The position numbers were made by a program, and so were the translations under genes. Under the pieces are notes generated by a model. The model was not told the origin of the DNA. It did not search any database and worked only from the letters and a program-made list of their open reading frames with translations. A stretch of DNA of 64,000 bases from Myxococcus sp. RHSTA-1-4 (lineage in GTDB: Bacteria > Myxococcota > Myxococcia > Myxococcales > Myxococcaceae), in contig NZ_JAIQDG010000026.1 in the NCBI RefSeq assembly GCF_020037125.1, positions 109,436-173,435 on the forward strand, written 5' to 3'. This document shows positions 1 through 8,903 of this stretch, in pieces. Position 1 is the stretch's first letter. Each line of letters begins with the position of its first letter.

Positions 1-2996
1 TTGCCGAACGCGTCCCGAGCCTCCACGGTGATGGTGCCCAGGGACTCACCGGCCACCGCCGTCTCGGGCGGCTCCGTCGCCACCACCAGCGTGTCGACGC
101 CAGCGGGGGCGATGTTGAACGTGTTGCTCGTCACCTCGGAGAGCCCGTCGGAGGTAGCGCGCAGCGAGTACCCGCTGCCCGCCTTCTCCAGCCGCAGCGC
201 GCCGAAGGTGGCCACGCCCGCGTCGGCCGACACCGTCAGCGTGCCCAGCAGCGTGCCGTTGGCCGGGTTGGCCGCCAGCGCCACCGTGACGCTCGCCGTG
301 GAGGCCGTCTGGTTGTCGAACGCGTCCAGGATGGACACGCGCACCCCCGGAGTCAGGGCCACGCCCGCCGTGCCGTTGGCCGGCTGCTGCGAGATGACCA
401 GCTTCGCCGCGGATGCCGCCGAGATGTCGAACGTGTTGCTCGTCACCTCGGTGAGCCCGTCGGAGGTGGCGCGCAGCGAGTACCCGCTGCCCGCCTTCTC
501 CAGCCGCAGGGTGTCGAAGGTGGCCACGCCCGCGTCAGCCGACACCGTCAGCGTGCCCAGCAGCGTGCCGTTGGCCGGGTTGGCCGCCAGCGCCACCGTG
601 ACGCTCGCCGTGGAGGCCGTCTGGTTGTCGAACGCGTCCAGGATGGACACGCGCACCCCCGGAGCCAGGGCCACGCCCGCCGTGCCGTTGGCCGGCTGCT
701 GTGAGACGGCCAGCTTCGCCGCGTCCGCCGCGGAGATGGAGAACGCGCTGCTCGTCGCCTCGGTGAGCCCGTCGGAGGTGGCGCGCAGCGTGTAGTCCGC
801 CGCCGCCTTCCGGAGGTGGACCGCGGAGAAGCGAGCCACGCCCGCCGCCGCGGCCTCCTCCACGTCACCCCCCAGCGTATCGCCGCCCGGGTTGGCGCCC
901 AGCGCCAGCGTGATGGTGGCGGTGGAGTCCGCCATGTTGCCGTACGCGTCGTGCACCTCGACCTCGAAGGCCGCCAGGTCCTGCCCCGCGATACCGTTCG
1001 CGGGCTGGGTGCGGAAGGCCAGCGCCGCCGCGGACGCCGCGGCGATGTCGAACGTGTTGCTCGTCACCTCGGTGAGCCCGTCGGAGGTAGCGCGCAGCGA
1101 GTACCCGCTGCCCGCCTTCTCCAGCCGCAGCGCGCCGAAGGTGGCCACGCCCGCGTCGGCCGACACCGTCAGCGTGCCCAGCAGCGTGCCGTTGGCCGGG
1201 TTGGCCGCCAGCGCCACCGTGACGCTCGCCGTGGAGGCCGTCTGGTTGTCGAACGCATCCAGGATGGACACGCGCATCCCCGGGTTCAGGGCCACGCCCG
1301 CCGTGCCGTTGGCCGGCTGCTGCGAGATGACCAGCTTCGCCGCGTCCGCCGCGGAGATGGAGAACGCGCTGCTCGTCGCCTCCGCCAGCGAGCCCGAGCT
1401 GGCACGCAGCGTGTAGCCCGCACCGGCCCGCTGGACGTTGACCGCGGAGAAGCGGGCAACGCCATTCTCGGCCGCCACGGTGGTGGTGCCGTTCAGCACC
1501 ACGCCCGCGCCGCCTTGCAGCGCCAGCGTCACCTGCTCCGTGGAGGGCACCGTGTTGCCGAACGCGTCACGGATGGTGACCTCGACGGCCGGGGCCAGCG
1601 CCGCGCCCGCGGTGCCGTTGGCCGGCTGCGCGGTGAAGGCCAGCGCCGCCGCCGCCGCGGGGGCGATGTCGAACGTGCCGCTCGTCGCGGACTCCAGCAA
1701 CCCCGACGTGGCCCGGAGGGTGTACCCCTGGGCCGCCACGTTGATGGACAGGTTGGCGAACGTCGCCACGCCACCCTCCGCGGACACCGAGGCCGTACCG
1801 TTGAGCGTCGCGCTGCCCGGGTTGGCGTCGAGCGCCACCGCCACCGTCGCGTTGGAGGCGGTCCGGTTGCCGTAGGTGTCCAGCAGCTCCACCTGCACCG
1901 CCGGGCTGAAGGCCACGCCCGCGGTGGCCGCGCCGGGCGCCGCCACGTAGGCCAGCCGCGCCGCCGCCGCCGGGGTGATGGCGAACGCCGACGAGTCCGC
2001 CGCCGTCAGGGAGCCGAAGCTGGCGCGCAGCGTGTAGCCCGCGCCCGCCTTCTGGACGCTCAGCGCGTCGAAGGTGGCCACGCCGTTGGCCACCGCCACC
2101 GAGGCCGTCCCCGCCAGCGTGGCGCCGTTGCCGGACACCAGCTCCACGGTGACGTTTCCCTGGGCGCGCTTCGCCACACGGCCATGCGAGTCCAGCACCG
2201 TCACCCGCACCGGCGCCAGGGTGGCACCCGCCACCGCGGACTCCGCCGGCTGCGTGGTGAAGCTCAGGCTGGCCGGCTGGCCGGGACGCACGGTGAACGG
2301 AGCGGACTTCACCACGGGCAGCGAGCCCGAGGAGAAGGCCAGCACGTAGCCCGTGCCATCCTCGTCGACGGTCAGCTCATTGAAGGTGGCCACGCCATTC
2401 ACCGCCTCCGCGGTGGTGTTGCCGCCCAGCGTGGCTCCCGTGGCGCCGCCCTCGAGCGCCACCGTCACGGTGGCCGCGTCGTCCGCGGTGTTGCCGAAGG
2501 CATCCTGCACGTTGATGACCACCGGGGAGAGCACCGTATGCACGTCCACGTCCGTGGGGCCGGTGGTGAGCGCCATGCGAGCCGGAGCGGCCGCGCGCAC
2601 GGAGAACGCCGAGCTGCTCGCGGTCTGCGTGCCGACCTGGGCCGACAGCTTCATGTTGGCGCCGACCTTCGCCACGGTGAGGTCGGTGAAGCGGGCCACG
2701 CCGTAGAGGAGCGCGGTCCGGGTGGAGCCCCCGAGCCGTGCGTCGGCGGGGGCATCCGTCAGCGTGAGCTGCACCGTCCCGCCGCGCTCGACGACGACGT
2801 TGCCGTTGGCGTCGACGAGGGCCACTTCGACGGCCCCGAGCCGCTCACCCGCCCGGACCGAGCCGGGCTGGGTGCGGAAGACCAGGGTGGCCTCCGCGGG
2901 CTGGGGCTTGGGGTCGTCACCGCACGCGGTGGCGAACAGCGCCGCGAGCAGCGTGAGACCGACAGCAATTCGCTGGGTCACGATGTTGCGCTCCAT
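1..2996 (-). CDS. Ig-like repeat lipoprotein (C-terminus outside window)
   Basis: Reading from ATG at 2996 the frame stays open for 998 codons and leaves the window at base 1. The N-terminus is a lipoprotein signal (hydrophobic stretch, then ATAC with the acceptor Cys at residue 25, followed by GDDP), so the protein is probably anchored in the envelope. The rest is a run of about nine repeats of 103-104 residues with the pattern TQPA..AG..L.PV.V.V.D..GN......VT..L, then L.G..T..A..GVATF..L.V..AG..YTL. This is typical of bacterial Ig-like (invasin/filamin-like) adhesive or stalk modules. It lies 35 bp downstream of the BNR protein gene and may share its transcript. No strong ribosome binding site is visible. 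The function is not known; adhesion or surface display is inference. Confidence 0.8.
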   Translation of the reverse strand, partial: MERNIVTQRIAVGLTLLAALFATACGDDPKPQPAEATLVFRTQPGSVRAGERLGAVEVALVDANGNVVVERGGTVQLTLTDAPADARLGGSTRTALLYGVARFTDLTVAKVGANMKLSAQVGTQTASSSAFSVRAAAPARMALTTGPTDVDVHTVLSPVVINVQDAFGNTADDAATVTVALEGGATGATLGGNTTAEAVNGVATFNELTVDEDGTGYVLAFSSGSLPVVKSAPFTVRPGQPASLSFTTQPAESAVAGATLAPVRVTVLDSHGRVAKRAQGNVTVELVSGNGATLAGTASVAVANGVATFDALSVQKAGAGYTLRASFGSLTAADSSAFAITPAAAARLAYVAAPGAATAGVAFSPAVQVELLDTYGNRTASNATVAVALDANPGSATLNGTASVSAEGGVATFANLSINVAAQGYTLRATSGLLESATSGTFDIAPAAAAALAFTAQPANGTAGAALAPAVEVTIRDAFGNTVPSTEQVTLALQGGAGVVLNGTTTVAAENGVARFSAVNVQRAGAGYTLRASSGSLAEATSSAFSISAADAAKLVISQQPANGTAGVALNPGMRVSILDAFDNQTASTASVTVALAANPANGTLLGTLTVSADAGVATFGALRLEKAGSGYSLRATSDGLTEVTSNTFDIAAASAAALAFRTQPANGIAGQDLAAFEVEVHDAYGNMADSTATITLALGANPGGDTLGGDVEEAAAAGVARFSAVHLRKAAADYTLRATSDGLTEATSSAFSISAADAAKLAVSQQPANGTAGVALAPGVRVSILDAFDNQTASTASVTVALAANPANGTLLGTLTVSADAGVATFDTLRLEKAGSGYSLRATSDGLTEVTSNTFDISAASAAKLVISQQPANGTAGVALTPGVRVSILDAFDNQTASTASVTVALAANPANGTLLGTLTVSADAGVATFGALRLEKAGSGYSLRATSDGLSEVTSNTFNIAPAGVDTLVVATEPPETAVAGESLGTITVEARDAFG
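119..1363 (-). repeat. Near-identical 312-bp Ig-module repeats
   Basis: Three copies of the Ig module are almost identical at DNA level (about 119-430, 431-742 and 1052-1363). The flanking modules have the same 309-312 bp period but have diverged. The period can be read from the recurring segment at 121, 433, 745, 1054, 1366, 1675, 1987, 2299 and 2608. The high DNA identity implies recent duplication or gene conversion inside the coding sequence. Confidence 0.85.
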
Positions 2997-3031
2997 GAGG
3001 AACGAATGAGGGGAAGAGGACGCGCGCATGT

Positions 3032-6000
3032 TCACGGCCGCCCTCCGTAACGGGTCAGGAGCTGCGCCAGGTCGTCGTCATCCACCGCGTTCACGGGGCC
3101 CACGAGGTCCTGGTTCCAGTCGTAGTAGGGCTTCTCCGCCGTCGCCGGGGTGGTGCCCAGGCGGTTGGCCGTGGACAGCAGGTCCACGAAGTCGAGCTGC
3201 CCGTTGCGGTCATAGTCGCCGTTGCCGGCCACGCCGCGCTCGGCGGTGGCGGACGGGTAGATTTCCCACATGCCGCGGCCGAAGGTGGCGACACGCAGCA
3301 GGCCACCGGTGCGGCCCACGAACATGTCCGTCACCCGCACCAGCGGCAGGCCCACGCCGTAGCGCTCCCAGGTGGCACCCTGGTTGGTGCTCCGGTAGAC
3401 GCCCAGGTCCGTGCCGGCGAACAGCGTCTGGTTGGTGTCGTCGGACGGGTCGAAGCGCACCACGTTGACGGGCACGTTCGGCAGGTTGCTGGAGATGTTC
3501 TGCCACGTCTGGCCGCGGTTGGTCGTGAGGTACACGCGGCCGAGGCCCGGCGGCAGGACGGAGGCCAGCGCCGCGCTGGACACCACGAACATGTCGCCCG
3601 GGTTGATGCCGGTGTGGTTCGGCGGGAAGTCGATGCTGCTGGTGAAGGTGGGCGTCTCGTTGGAGTCGATGGTGCCGCTGCCGTTGAGGTCCGTGCCCAT
3701 GCGGTTGGTCACCGTCCACGCGCACTGCGAGGCCGGCGTGTCCAGCGTGCAGCCGGACATCACGCGGAAGCGCCCGCCGCTGCCGGCGATGCCGTACAGG
3801 CCGTCCACGGTGGAGGACACGCCCAGCGCGCGCACGGCGACGGAGTAGTCGCACGCGCCCAGGAGCTGCCACTGGCGGCGGTCCGTGCTGGTCGGCGTCC
3901 CAATCAGGCGGAACACGCCATAGGTGGTGCCGGTGATGGCCGCCGGACGGTTGCCGGTGTTGACGGCCATGACCTTGGTGAGGAACGTGGTGGTGTCACC
4001 GGAGGCGCAACCGCCCGAGGCCGCGGTGGTGGGAGGCACCAGCGTCCGCCACGTCCCGCCCACGCCCTGGTTGCAGCCACGGTTCGCCGGGACGTCCGGG
4101 TCGCAGTAGCGGGTGGAGCTGTACTGCACCGAGCCCCAGTAGATGCTGTCCTCGCCCACGCGGGACGCGGCCACGCCGATACCGTCGCCGCCGATGACCT
4201 GGTTGAAGGTGGTGGGGGCGCCCTCGGTGTCGCGGAAGCGCGTGCCGTTGTCCTGGAGGCCCGCGAACGCGATGAACTGGTTGCCCGTGGCCGGGTCACC
4301 CGACGCGACGTTGTACATCAGGTGCGTCGCCAGGCCTCGGTTGGGGAAGCGCCACTGCACCGTCTCCTGGTTGATGGGCCCCGGCTCGAACACGTTGGTG
4401 GACGTGAACAGACCACCGTCGCAGCCCACCATCGTCATGTAGCCGGTGGGCGTGCGCACCACGAGCGTGCGGTGCCAGTCGGCATGCACGTACGGCAGCA
4501 CGCCGTCGGACGTCAGCGCGGACTCCGAGTAGGCGGGCAGCCAGTGCGACACCACCTCCCAGGTGGGCTGGTCCGCCAGGCCGTTGACGGTGCGCAGGCC
4601 GCAGAGCGTACCGCCGAGGATGACGCGGTTCTCGTCCCCCGGGTCCACCGCGATGGTGGAGTTGTACCAGGCCTGGGCGTTGTGGACGTTGACGCTGACG
4701 CACTGAGAGGTGTCCAGGAACGTCATGTTGCGCGGCGTGCCGTCGCCCTGGCCGCCGGACACGTCCTGCCACGTATTGCCCGCGTCGGTGGAGCGCCAGA
4801 TGCCGGCGCCGGTGGACACATCGCTGCGCAGGCTGGTGAGCGCGTACAGCACCGTCCGGGTCGGGTCCTCCGGCGGCGAGCCCGCCGCGAGGGAGATGCG
4901 GCCGACGTCCGTGGGGGTGGCCGCGTCGTTGTCGTAGTCCGGCAGCCCGTTGACGGCCAGGCGCGAGGTCCAGGTCTGGCCCGCGTCCGTGCTCACCCAG
5001 ATGTCACCCTGGAGGGAGGTGGAGGCGGTGGGCGAGGCCGCCGTGGGGGTGGCGTAGTTCGTGCCGCTGATGGCCCAGCGGCTCTGGCCGTTCACCTGGC
5101 CGGTATAGGCGATGGTCCACACCTGCTCCGGCACCTGCGTGCCCACGTTGGGCAGGTCCACGAGCTGGAAGGAGGCGCCCGAGTCGGCGGAGCGGAAGAG
5201 GCCCACCTCGGTGCCCACGAGGATGATGTTCGGCGCGCTCGGGTCCACCTTGATGGCGCGCACGCGCAGCGCCTGCACGGCGCGGTTGCCCACGCTGGCG
5301 GGATACGTGCCGGCCAGCGCCACCGGCGCCTCCCAGCTCCCACCGCCGTTGGTGGTCTTCACCACCTGGCCACCGACCGCGTCCACGAAGTCACCCAGGC
5401 CCAGGTACAGCGTGTCCGGGTTCTGGGGGTCCATGGCCATGTCGCCCACGGCCATGTTGCCCAGCATCTCCCCGACCGGGTGCCAGGTGGGGTCCGGCGA
5501 GAGCAGGTCGAACGTCTTCCACACGCCGCCACCGGAGGTGGAGAGGTAGGCGATGTTCTGGTCCTTCGGGTGCACGGCCATGCCACTGATGCGGCCGGAG
5601 TCCACCTGCAGGTAGGGCCTGCCGTTGAACTGGAAGCGCGCGTCGGTGGGGCCCAGGTTCACCCAGGAGTTGGCGTCCGTGCCCAGGCCCTTGTTGATGG
5701 CGGCCTGGCCGGGAGCCCGGGGCATCAGGTGCGGCCAGCGCTGGGACTCGGCGCGGGCCTCGTCCAGCAGGATGGCGGAGTCCTCCGCCGTGGGCACGCC
5801 CCAGTGGGCCTTGTGCGCCATCCACCGGGAGAACGCGTCATCGATTTCGCGCTCGACGTAGGTGTTCTCGAACAGCTCCTCCTCGACGGCGGCATGGAGC
5901 TGGGGGGGCACGTCCTCGCCGGGCTGCTGCATGAAGTCCTCGAAGCGCAGGCGGCGCTGCTCCTCGGCCCACACGCGGTAGGCACGAACGGAAGCAGGCG

Positions 6001-6064
6001 CGGCCAACGACAGGACACCAGCACCAACAGCCAGGGAGACGACGACTCGTCTTCGCAGGTGCAA
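3032..6064 (-). CDS. Secreted BNR/Asp-box repeat protein with dockerin-like C-terminus
   Basis: About 1010 residues. I chose the TTG at 6064 because GGAG sits 8 bases upstream and the protein then opens with a clean signal peptide (Arg-rich start, hydrophobic core, cleavage near SVRA). The open frame extends 28 codons further upstream without a better site. The body carries repeated Asp-box motifs (STDAGQTW, STDAGNTW, TTNRGQTW, STNQGATW), as in BNR/sortilin/GH74-type beta-propellers. The last ~65 residues hold two dockerin-like calcium loops (DYDRNGQLDFVDLL and a second ending in LLTRYGG). No glycosidase catalytic residues can be assigned, so an enzymatic role is unproven. It is followed 35 bp later by the Ig-repeat lipoprotein gene, suggesting a surface pair. 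Confidence 0.8.
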   Translation of the reverse strand: MHLRRRVVVSLAVGAGVLSLAAPASVRAYRVWAEEQRRLRFEDFMQQPGEDVPPQLHAAVEEELFENTYVEREIDDAFSRWMAHKAHWGVPTAEDSAILLDEARAESQRWPHLMPRAPGQAAINKGLGTDANSWVNLGPTDARFQFNGRPYLQVDSGRISGMAVHPKDQNIAYLSTSGGGVWKTFDLLSPDPTWHPVGEMLGNMAVGDMAMDPQNPDTLYLGLGDFVDAVGGQVVKTTNGGGSWEAPVALAGTYPASVGNRAVQALRVRAIKVDPSAPNIILVGTEVGLFRSADSGASFQLVDLPNVGTQVPEQVWTIAYTGQVNGQSRWAISGTNYATPTAASPTASTSLQGDIWVSTDAGQTWTSRLAVNGLPDYDNDAATPTDVGRISLAAGSPPEDPTRTVLYALTSLRSDVSTGAGIWRSTDAGNTWQDVSGGQGDGTPRNMTFLDTSQCVSVNVHNAQAWYNSTIAVDPGDENRVILGGTLCGLRTVNGLADQPTWEVVSHWLPAYSESALTSDGVLPYVHADWHRTLVVRTPTGYMTMVGCDGGLFTSTNVFEPGPINQETVQWRFPNRGLATHLMYNVASGDPATGNQFIAFAGLQDNGTRFRDTEGAPTTFNQVIGGDGIGVAASRVGEDSIYWGSVQYSSTRYCDPDVPANRGCNQGVGGTWRTLVPPTTAASGGCASGDTTTFLTKVMAVNTGNRPAAITGTTYGVFRLIGTPTSTDRRQWQLLGACDYSVAVRALGVSSTVDGLYGIAGSGGRFRVMSGCTLDTPASQCAWTVTNRMGTDLNGSGTIDSNETPTFTSSIDFPPNHTGINPGDMFVVSSAALASVLPPGLGRVYLTTNRGQTWQNISSNLPNVPVNVVRFDPSDDTNQTLFAGTDLGVYRSTNQGATWERYGVGLPLVRVTDMFVGRTGGLLRVATFGRGMWEIYPSATAERGVAGNGDYDRNGQLDFVDLLSTANRLGTTPATAEKPYYDWNQDLVGPVNAVDDDDLAQLLTRYGGRP

Positions 6065-6320
6065 GCGGGTTTCTCCAGAGACTGGGTTACGGGAAGTGCG
6101 CGGGGGGATGGGTACGAAGGGTAGTGGTAGACTCACCCCTAGAGTCAAATCGCGGATACTCCGACTGGCTGGCGAATAAGCGAATTGACAGACTTACCCG
6201 TCCCGCCGCGGGCGCTCTTGACGGGAGGCTGGCGGAGCCGCTCGGGGTGCTGTCACCTGCCGGGCACCGCGCGCACTCGGACGTTGGAGGCGGAGCCAGG
6301 GCCGGGGAGACTCCGGCGCC

Positions 6321-6614
6321 GTGGACCCTCGACGCTCGCACCCGCGCCTCGCCCTCGTGTCGCTGCTGGGCAACCTCTCCCTCATCGCCTCCTGGGCGGT
6401 GCTGCTGACGCGCCCCGCGGGCTGGAGGGTGGTGGGGCCGGTGCTGCTGCTGGGCTTCCTCGTCCTGCGCGTGGGCGGCGCGTGGTTCTACGCCTCGCGC
6501 GGGGAGGGAGACCCGCGCATCATGCGCCGCACCGCCATCTTCACCTCGGTGCTGGCGCTGCTGGCCGTGGGCCTCTGGCTCTTCACGCTGCTGCGCGGGC
6601 CCGTCTCGCTTTGA
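6321..6614 (+). CDS. Small three-helix membrane protein
   Basis: 97 residues from a GTG start preceded by GGGGAGA at a spacing of 10 bases. Three hydrophobic segments (about residues 9-28, 33-53 and 70-90) predict an integral inner-membrane protein with almost no soluble part. I do not recognise the family. It is divergent from the BNR protein gene and convergent with ychF, so it is probably monocistronic. Confidence 0.6.
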   Translation: MDPRRSHPRLALVSLLGNLSLIASWAVLLTRPAGWRVVGPVLLLGFLVLRVGGAWFYASRGEGDPRIMRRTAIFTSVLALLAVGLWLFTLLRGPVSL

Positions 6615-6702
6615 GCCCCAAACGCCTCGCGGGCGCCCCCGCCGGACCTCATGGCCCGTGGGAAGCGCCCGCACGCGCAACCGCCAGACTTCGCCGTACG
6701 GC

Positions 6703-7812
6703 TTACACGTTGAAGCGGAAGTGCATGCAGTCGCCGTCCTGGACGACGTACTCCTTGCCCTCCACGCGCAGCAGGCCCTTCTCCTTCACGGCGGACTCGC
6801 TGCCCAGCTTCACCAGGTCCTCCCAGCGCATGACCTCGGCCTTGATGAAGCCGCGCTCGAAGTCCGAGTGGATGACGCCGGCCGCCTGAGGGGCCTTGTA
6901 GCCCTTGTGGATGGTCCACGCGCGGCACTCCTGCTCGCCCACGGTGAAGTACGTCCACAGGCCCAGGAGCTTGTAGCCCTCGCGAGCCACCTTGTGCAGG
7001 CCCGGCTCCTTCAGGCCCGCGCTCTCCAGGAAGCCCGCGCGCTCCTCCTCGGGGAGCTGCTGGATTTCGGACTCCATGGCCGCGGCGAGCACCACCACCT
7101 CGGCGCCCTCCTTCGCGGCCATCTCCCGCACGGCCTTCACGTGCGGGTTGGCGTCCTCCTTGCCAATCTCCGACTCGCCGATGTTGGCCACGTACAGCAC
7201 CGGCTTGTCGGTGAGCAGGAAGAGGTCGCGGATGACGGCGCGCTCCTCTTCATTGAGCTTCTGCGCGCGCACGGTGACGCCGGCGTCCAGGCCCGCCTTG
7301 ATGCGGTCCAGCAGCGCGAGCTCGGCCTTGGCCTCGTCGCCCACCTTGCCGCCGACCTTGGTGTTCTTCTGGGTGCGCTCGCGGCGCTTCTCCACCGTCT
7401 CCAGGTCCTTGAGGCACAGCTCCGTGTCGACGACATCCCTGTCCCTGACAGGGTTCACCCCGCCCTCAACGTGGGTGACGTTGTCGTCCTCGAAGCAGCG
7501 CAGCACGTGCAGCACCGCGTCCACCTGGCGGATGTTGCCGAGGAACTGGTTGCCCAGACCCTCGCCCTTGGACGCGCCGCGCACCAGGCCGGCGATGTCC
7601 ACGAACTCGAGCGAGGTGGGCACCTTCTTCAGCGGCTTGATGAGGGCGGACAGCTTGTCCAGCCGCTCATCCGGCACGGGCACCACGCCCACGTTGGGCT
7701 CGATGGTGCAGAAGGGGTAGTTGGCCGCCTGCGCGCCCGCGGCCGACAGCGCGTTGAACAGGGTGGACTTGCCGACGTTGGGCAGCCCGACGATACCGAT
7801 GGAGAGAGCCAT
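6703..7812 (-). CDS. ychF: Redox-regulated ATPase/GTPase YchF (OLA1 family)
   Basis: 369 residues, the normal length for the family. The protein starts MALSIGIVGLPNVGKST (G1 P-loop), then has the YPFCTIEPNVG switch region, a DIAGLVRGAS G3 motif, the NIGE G4-equivalent, and the C-terminal TGS-like domain (GDCMHFRFNV end). YchF proteins bind ATP as well as GTP and associate with ribosomes, linking translation to stress responses. The gene sits downstream of the atp F0 genes on the same strand, separated from atpF by 45 bp that contain a GCGCGC inverted repeat, so it may be read through from them. Confidence 0.97.
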   Translation of the reverse strand: MALSIGIVGLPNVGKSTLFNALSAAGAQAANYPFCTIEPNVGVVPVPDERLDKLSALIKPLKKVPTSLEFVDIAGLVRGASKGEGLGNQFLGNIRQVDAVLHVLRCFEDDNVTHVEGGVNPVRDRDVVDTELCLKDLETVEKRRERTQKNTKVGGKVGDEAKAELALLDRIKAGLDAGVTVRAQKLNEEERAVIRDLFLLTDKPVLYVANIGESEIGKEDANPHVKAVREMAAKEGAEVVVLAAAMESEIQQLPEEERAGFLESAGLKEPGLHKVAREGYKLLGLWTYFTVGEQECRAWTIHKGYKAPQAAGVIHSDFERGFIKAEVMRWEDLVKLGSESAVKEKGLLRVEGKEYVVQDGDCMHFRFNV

Positions 7813-7857
7813 GCTGATTCCCTGGAACGCGCGCGCCGGAGGGCGCGCTTCCCCGAA

Positions 7858-8403
7858 CTAGGCGCTACGACGCGCGGTGGCCGAGCCGCCCACCGGCAGG
7901 CCCTGCACGAACTGGTCTGCCAGGGCGCGGTGCTTGCTGTCGTCCATGCGCTCGTTGATGAGCTTGCCGGCCACTTCGATGGACAGGTCCACCGCCATGG
8001 CGCGGACCTCGGCGATGGCCTTCGCCTTCTGCTCGTCGATTTCGCGGCGGGCGGAGGCCTTGAACTCGTCCGCGTCCTTGCGGCTCTTGGCCATCATCTC
8101 GTCGCGGAACGCCGTCATCTCCGCCTGATTCTTGCGGACCGTCTCGGCGGCCTCCTGGCGGGCCTTGGCGATGGCCTCCTTGGCCTCCGCCATCTTCTGC
8201 TCCGCCTCGACGAGCATCTTCTTGGCGCTCTCGACGGAGTTGGAAATCTGCGTCTCGCGCTCCTGCACCAGCTGGAGGATGGGCCCCCACGCCTTCCAGC
8301 GCAGGACGACCATGACGAGGACGAAGGTGACGATGGTCCAGAAGATGAGGCCCGGACGGACCTCCACGAAGCTGCTGGCGGCGAGGACGGAAGGCAGGAA
8401 CAT
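7858..8403 (-). CDS. atpF: ATP synthase F0 subunit b
   Basis: 181 residues. One N-terminal membrane helix (about residues 17-37, LIFWTIVTFVLVMVVLRWKAWGPI) is followed by a long Ala/Glu/Lys-rich coiled coil, the classic layout of the peripheral stalk subunit that holds F1 against F0. It is the last F0 gene of the set and is separated from atpE by 112 bp containing a strong hairpin. Confidence 0.95.
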   Translation of the reverse strand: MFLPSVLAASSFVEVRPGLIFWTIVTFVLVMVVLRWKAWGPILQLVQERETQISNSVESAKKMLVEAEQKMAEAKEAIAKARQEAAETVRKNQAEMTAFRDEMMAKSRKDADEFKASARREIDEQKAKAIAEVRAMAVDLSIEVAGKLINERMDDSKHRALADQFVQGLPVGGSATARRSA

Positions 8404-8469
8404 GGCGTGTCCCGTACGTGAAGGTGAGAGGGCTCGAAACCGAGGGGTACTACGGGGTACAGCGAAGCC

Positions 8470-8499
8470 GGCGCCCGCGGAAGGACTCCCGCGAGCGCC
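8470..8499 (-). other. Intercistronic hairpin between atpE and atpF
   Basis: GGCGC-c-CGCGG (8470-8480) can pair with CCGCG-a-GCGCC (8489-8499) around an 8-base loop, ten base pairs with one internal mismatch. No U-run follows on the minus strand, so it is not a standard terminator. Such a structure 3' of atpE could protect or process the message of subunit c, which is needed in many copies; that role is inference. Confidence 0.5.
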
Positions 8500-8515
8500 G
8501 ACGTCCTGCCGGCTA

Positions 8516-8746
8516 TCAGGCCTTGACGGCGAGCAGGATGCAGACCACCAGCGCGAACAGCGTGGCGCCTTCGATGAGGGCCGCGGCGATGATCATCGTG
8601 GTGCGGATGTCGCCACCGGCGGCAGGCTGACGGCCCGTCGCGTCCATGGCGGCGGCGGCGAGCTTACCGATGCCGAGCGCGGCACCGATGATGGAGAGGC
8701 CGGCGCCGATACCGGCGGCGAGGAAGGCAAGAGCGAGGTTGGTCAT
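8516..8746 (-). CDS. atpE: ATP synthase F0 subunit c
   Basis: 76 residues forming the two-helix hairpin of the c-ring. Helix 1 has the Gly/Ala-rich GIGAGLSIIGAALGIG, the polar loop is TGRQPAAGGDIR, and helix 2 carries the ion-binding glutamate E59 in ALIEGATLFALV. The Gln and the Ser/Thr next to the Glu that mark Na+-translocating rings are absent (Gly follows E59), so a proton ring is expected. It lies between atpB and atpF in the order a-c-b. Confidence 0.97.
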   Translation of the reverse strand: MTNLALAFLAAGIGAGLSIIGAALGIGKLAAAAMDATGRQPAAGGDIRTTMIIAAALIEGATLFALVVCILLAVKA

Positions 8747-8799
8747 GGAAGCACTTCTTCTTTCGTAGGCGATGACCCGCTTGTGGGGGGGTCGGTTTC

Positions 8800-8873
8800 A
8801 GTCCCTTTAGGACTACCTCCGGCGACCTTTCGAATCGCCGGGTCTTCAACCGGGGCGCCATACCGCGCGCCCC
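8800..8873 (-). other. Cluster of hairpins ahead of atpE
   Basis: In the 157 bp between atpB and atpE there are three perfect inverted repeats: GGGGCGC/GCGCCCC (8852-8858 with 8867-8873), CGGCGA/TCGCCG (8820-8825 with 8835-8840) and AGTCC/GGACT (8800-8804 with 8810-8814). They form a structured leader just 5' of subunit c and may act in processing or translational boosting of atpE. The inverted repeats are visible; the role is inference. Confidence 0.5.
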
Positions 8874-8903
8874 GTCAACTCGAGTGGGAGACGGCGCGGG
8901 GCC

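Noticed and set aside
816..3050. Long plus-strand open frame antisense to the Ig-repeat gene
   Set aside because: Arg/Gly/His-rich translation typical of a frame shadow in GC-rich DNA; the minus frame has a signal peptide and domain repeats.
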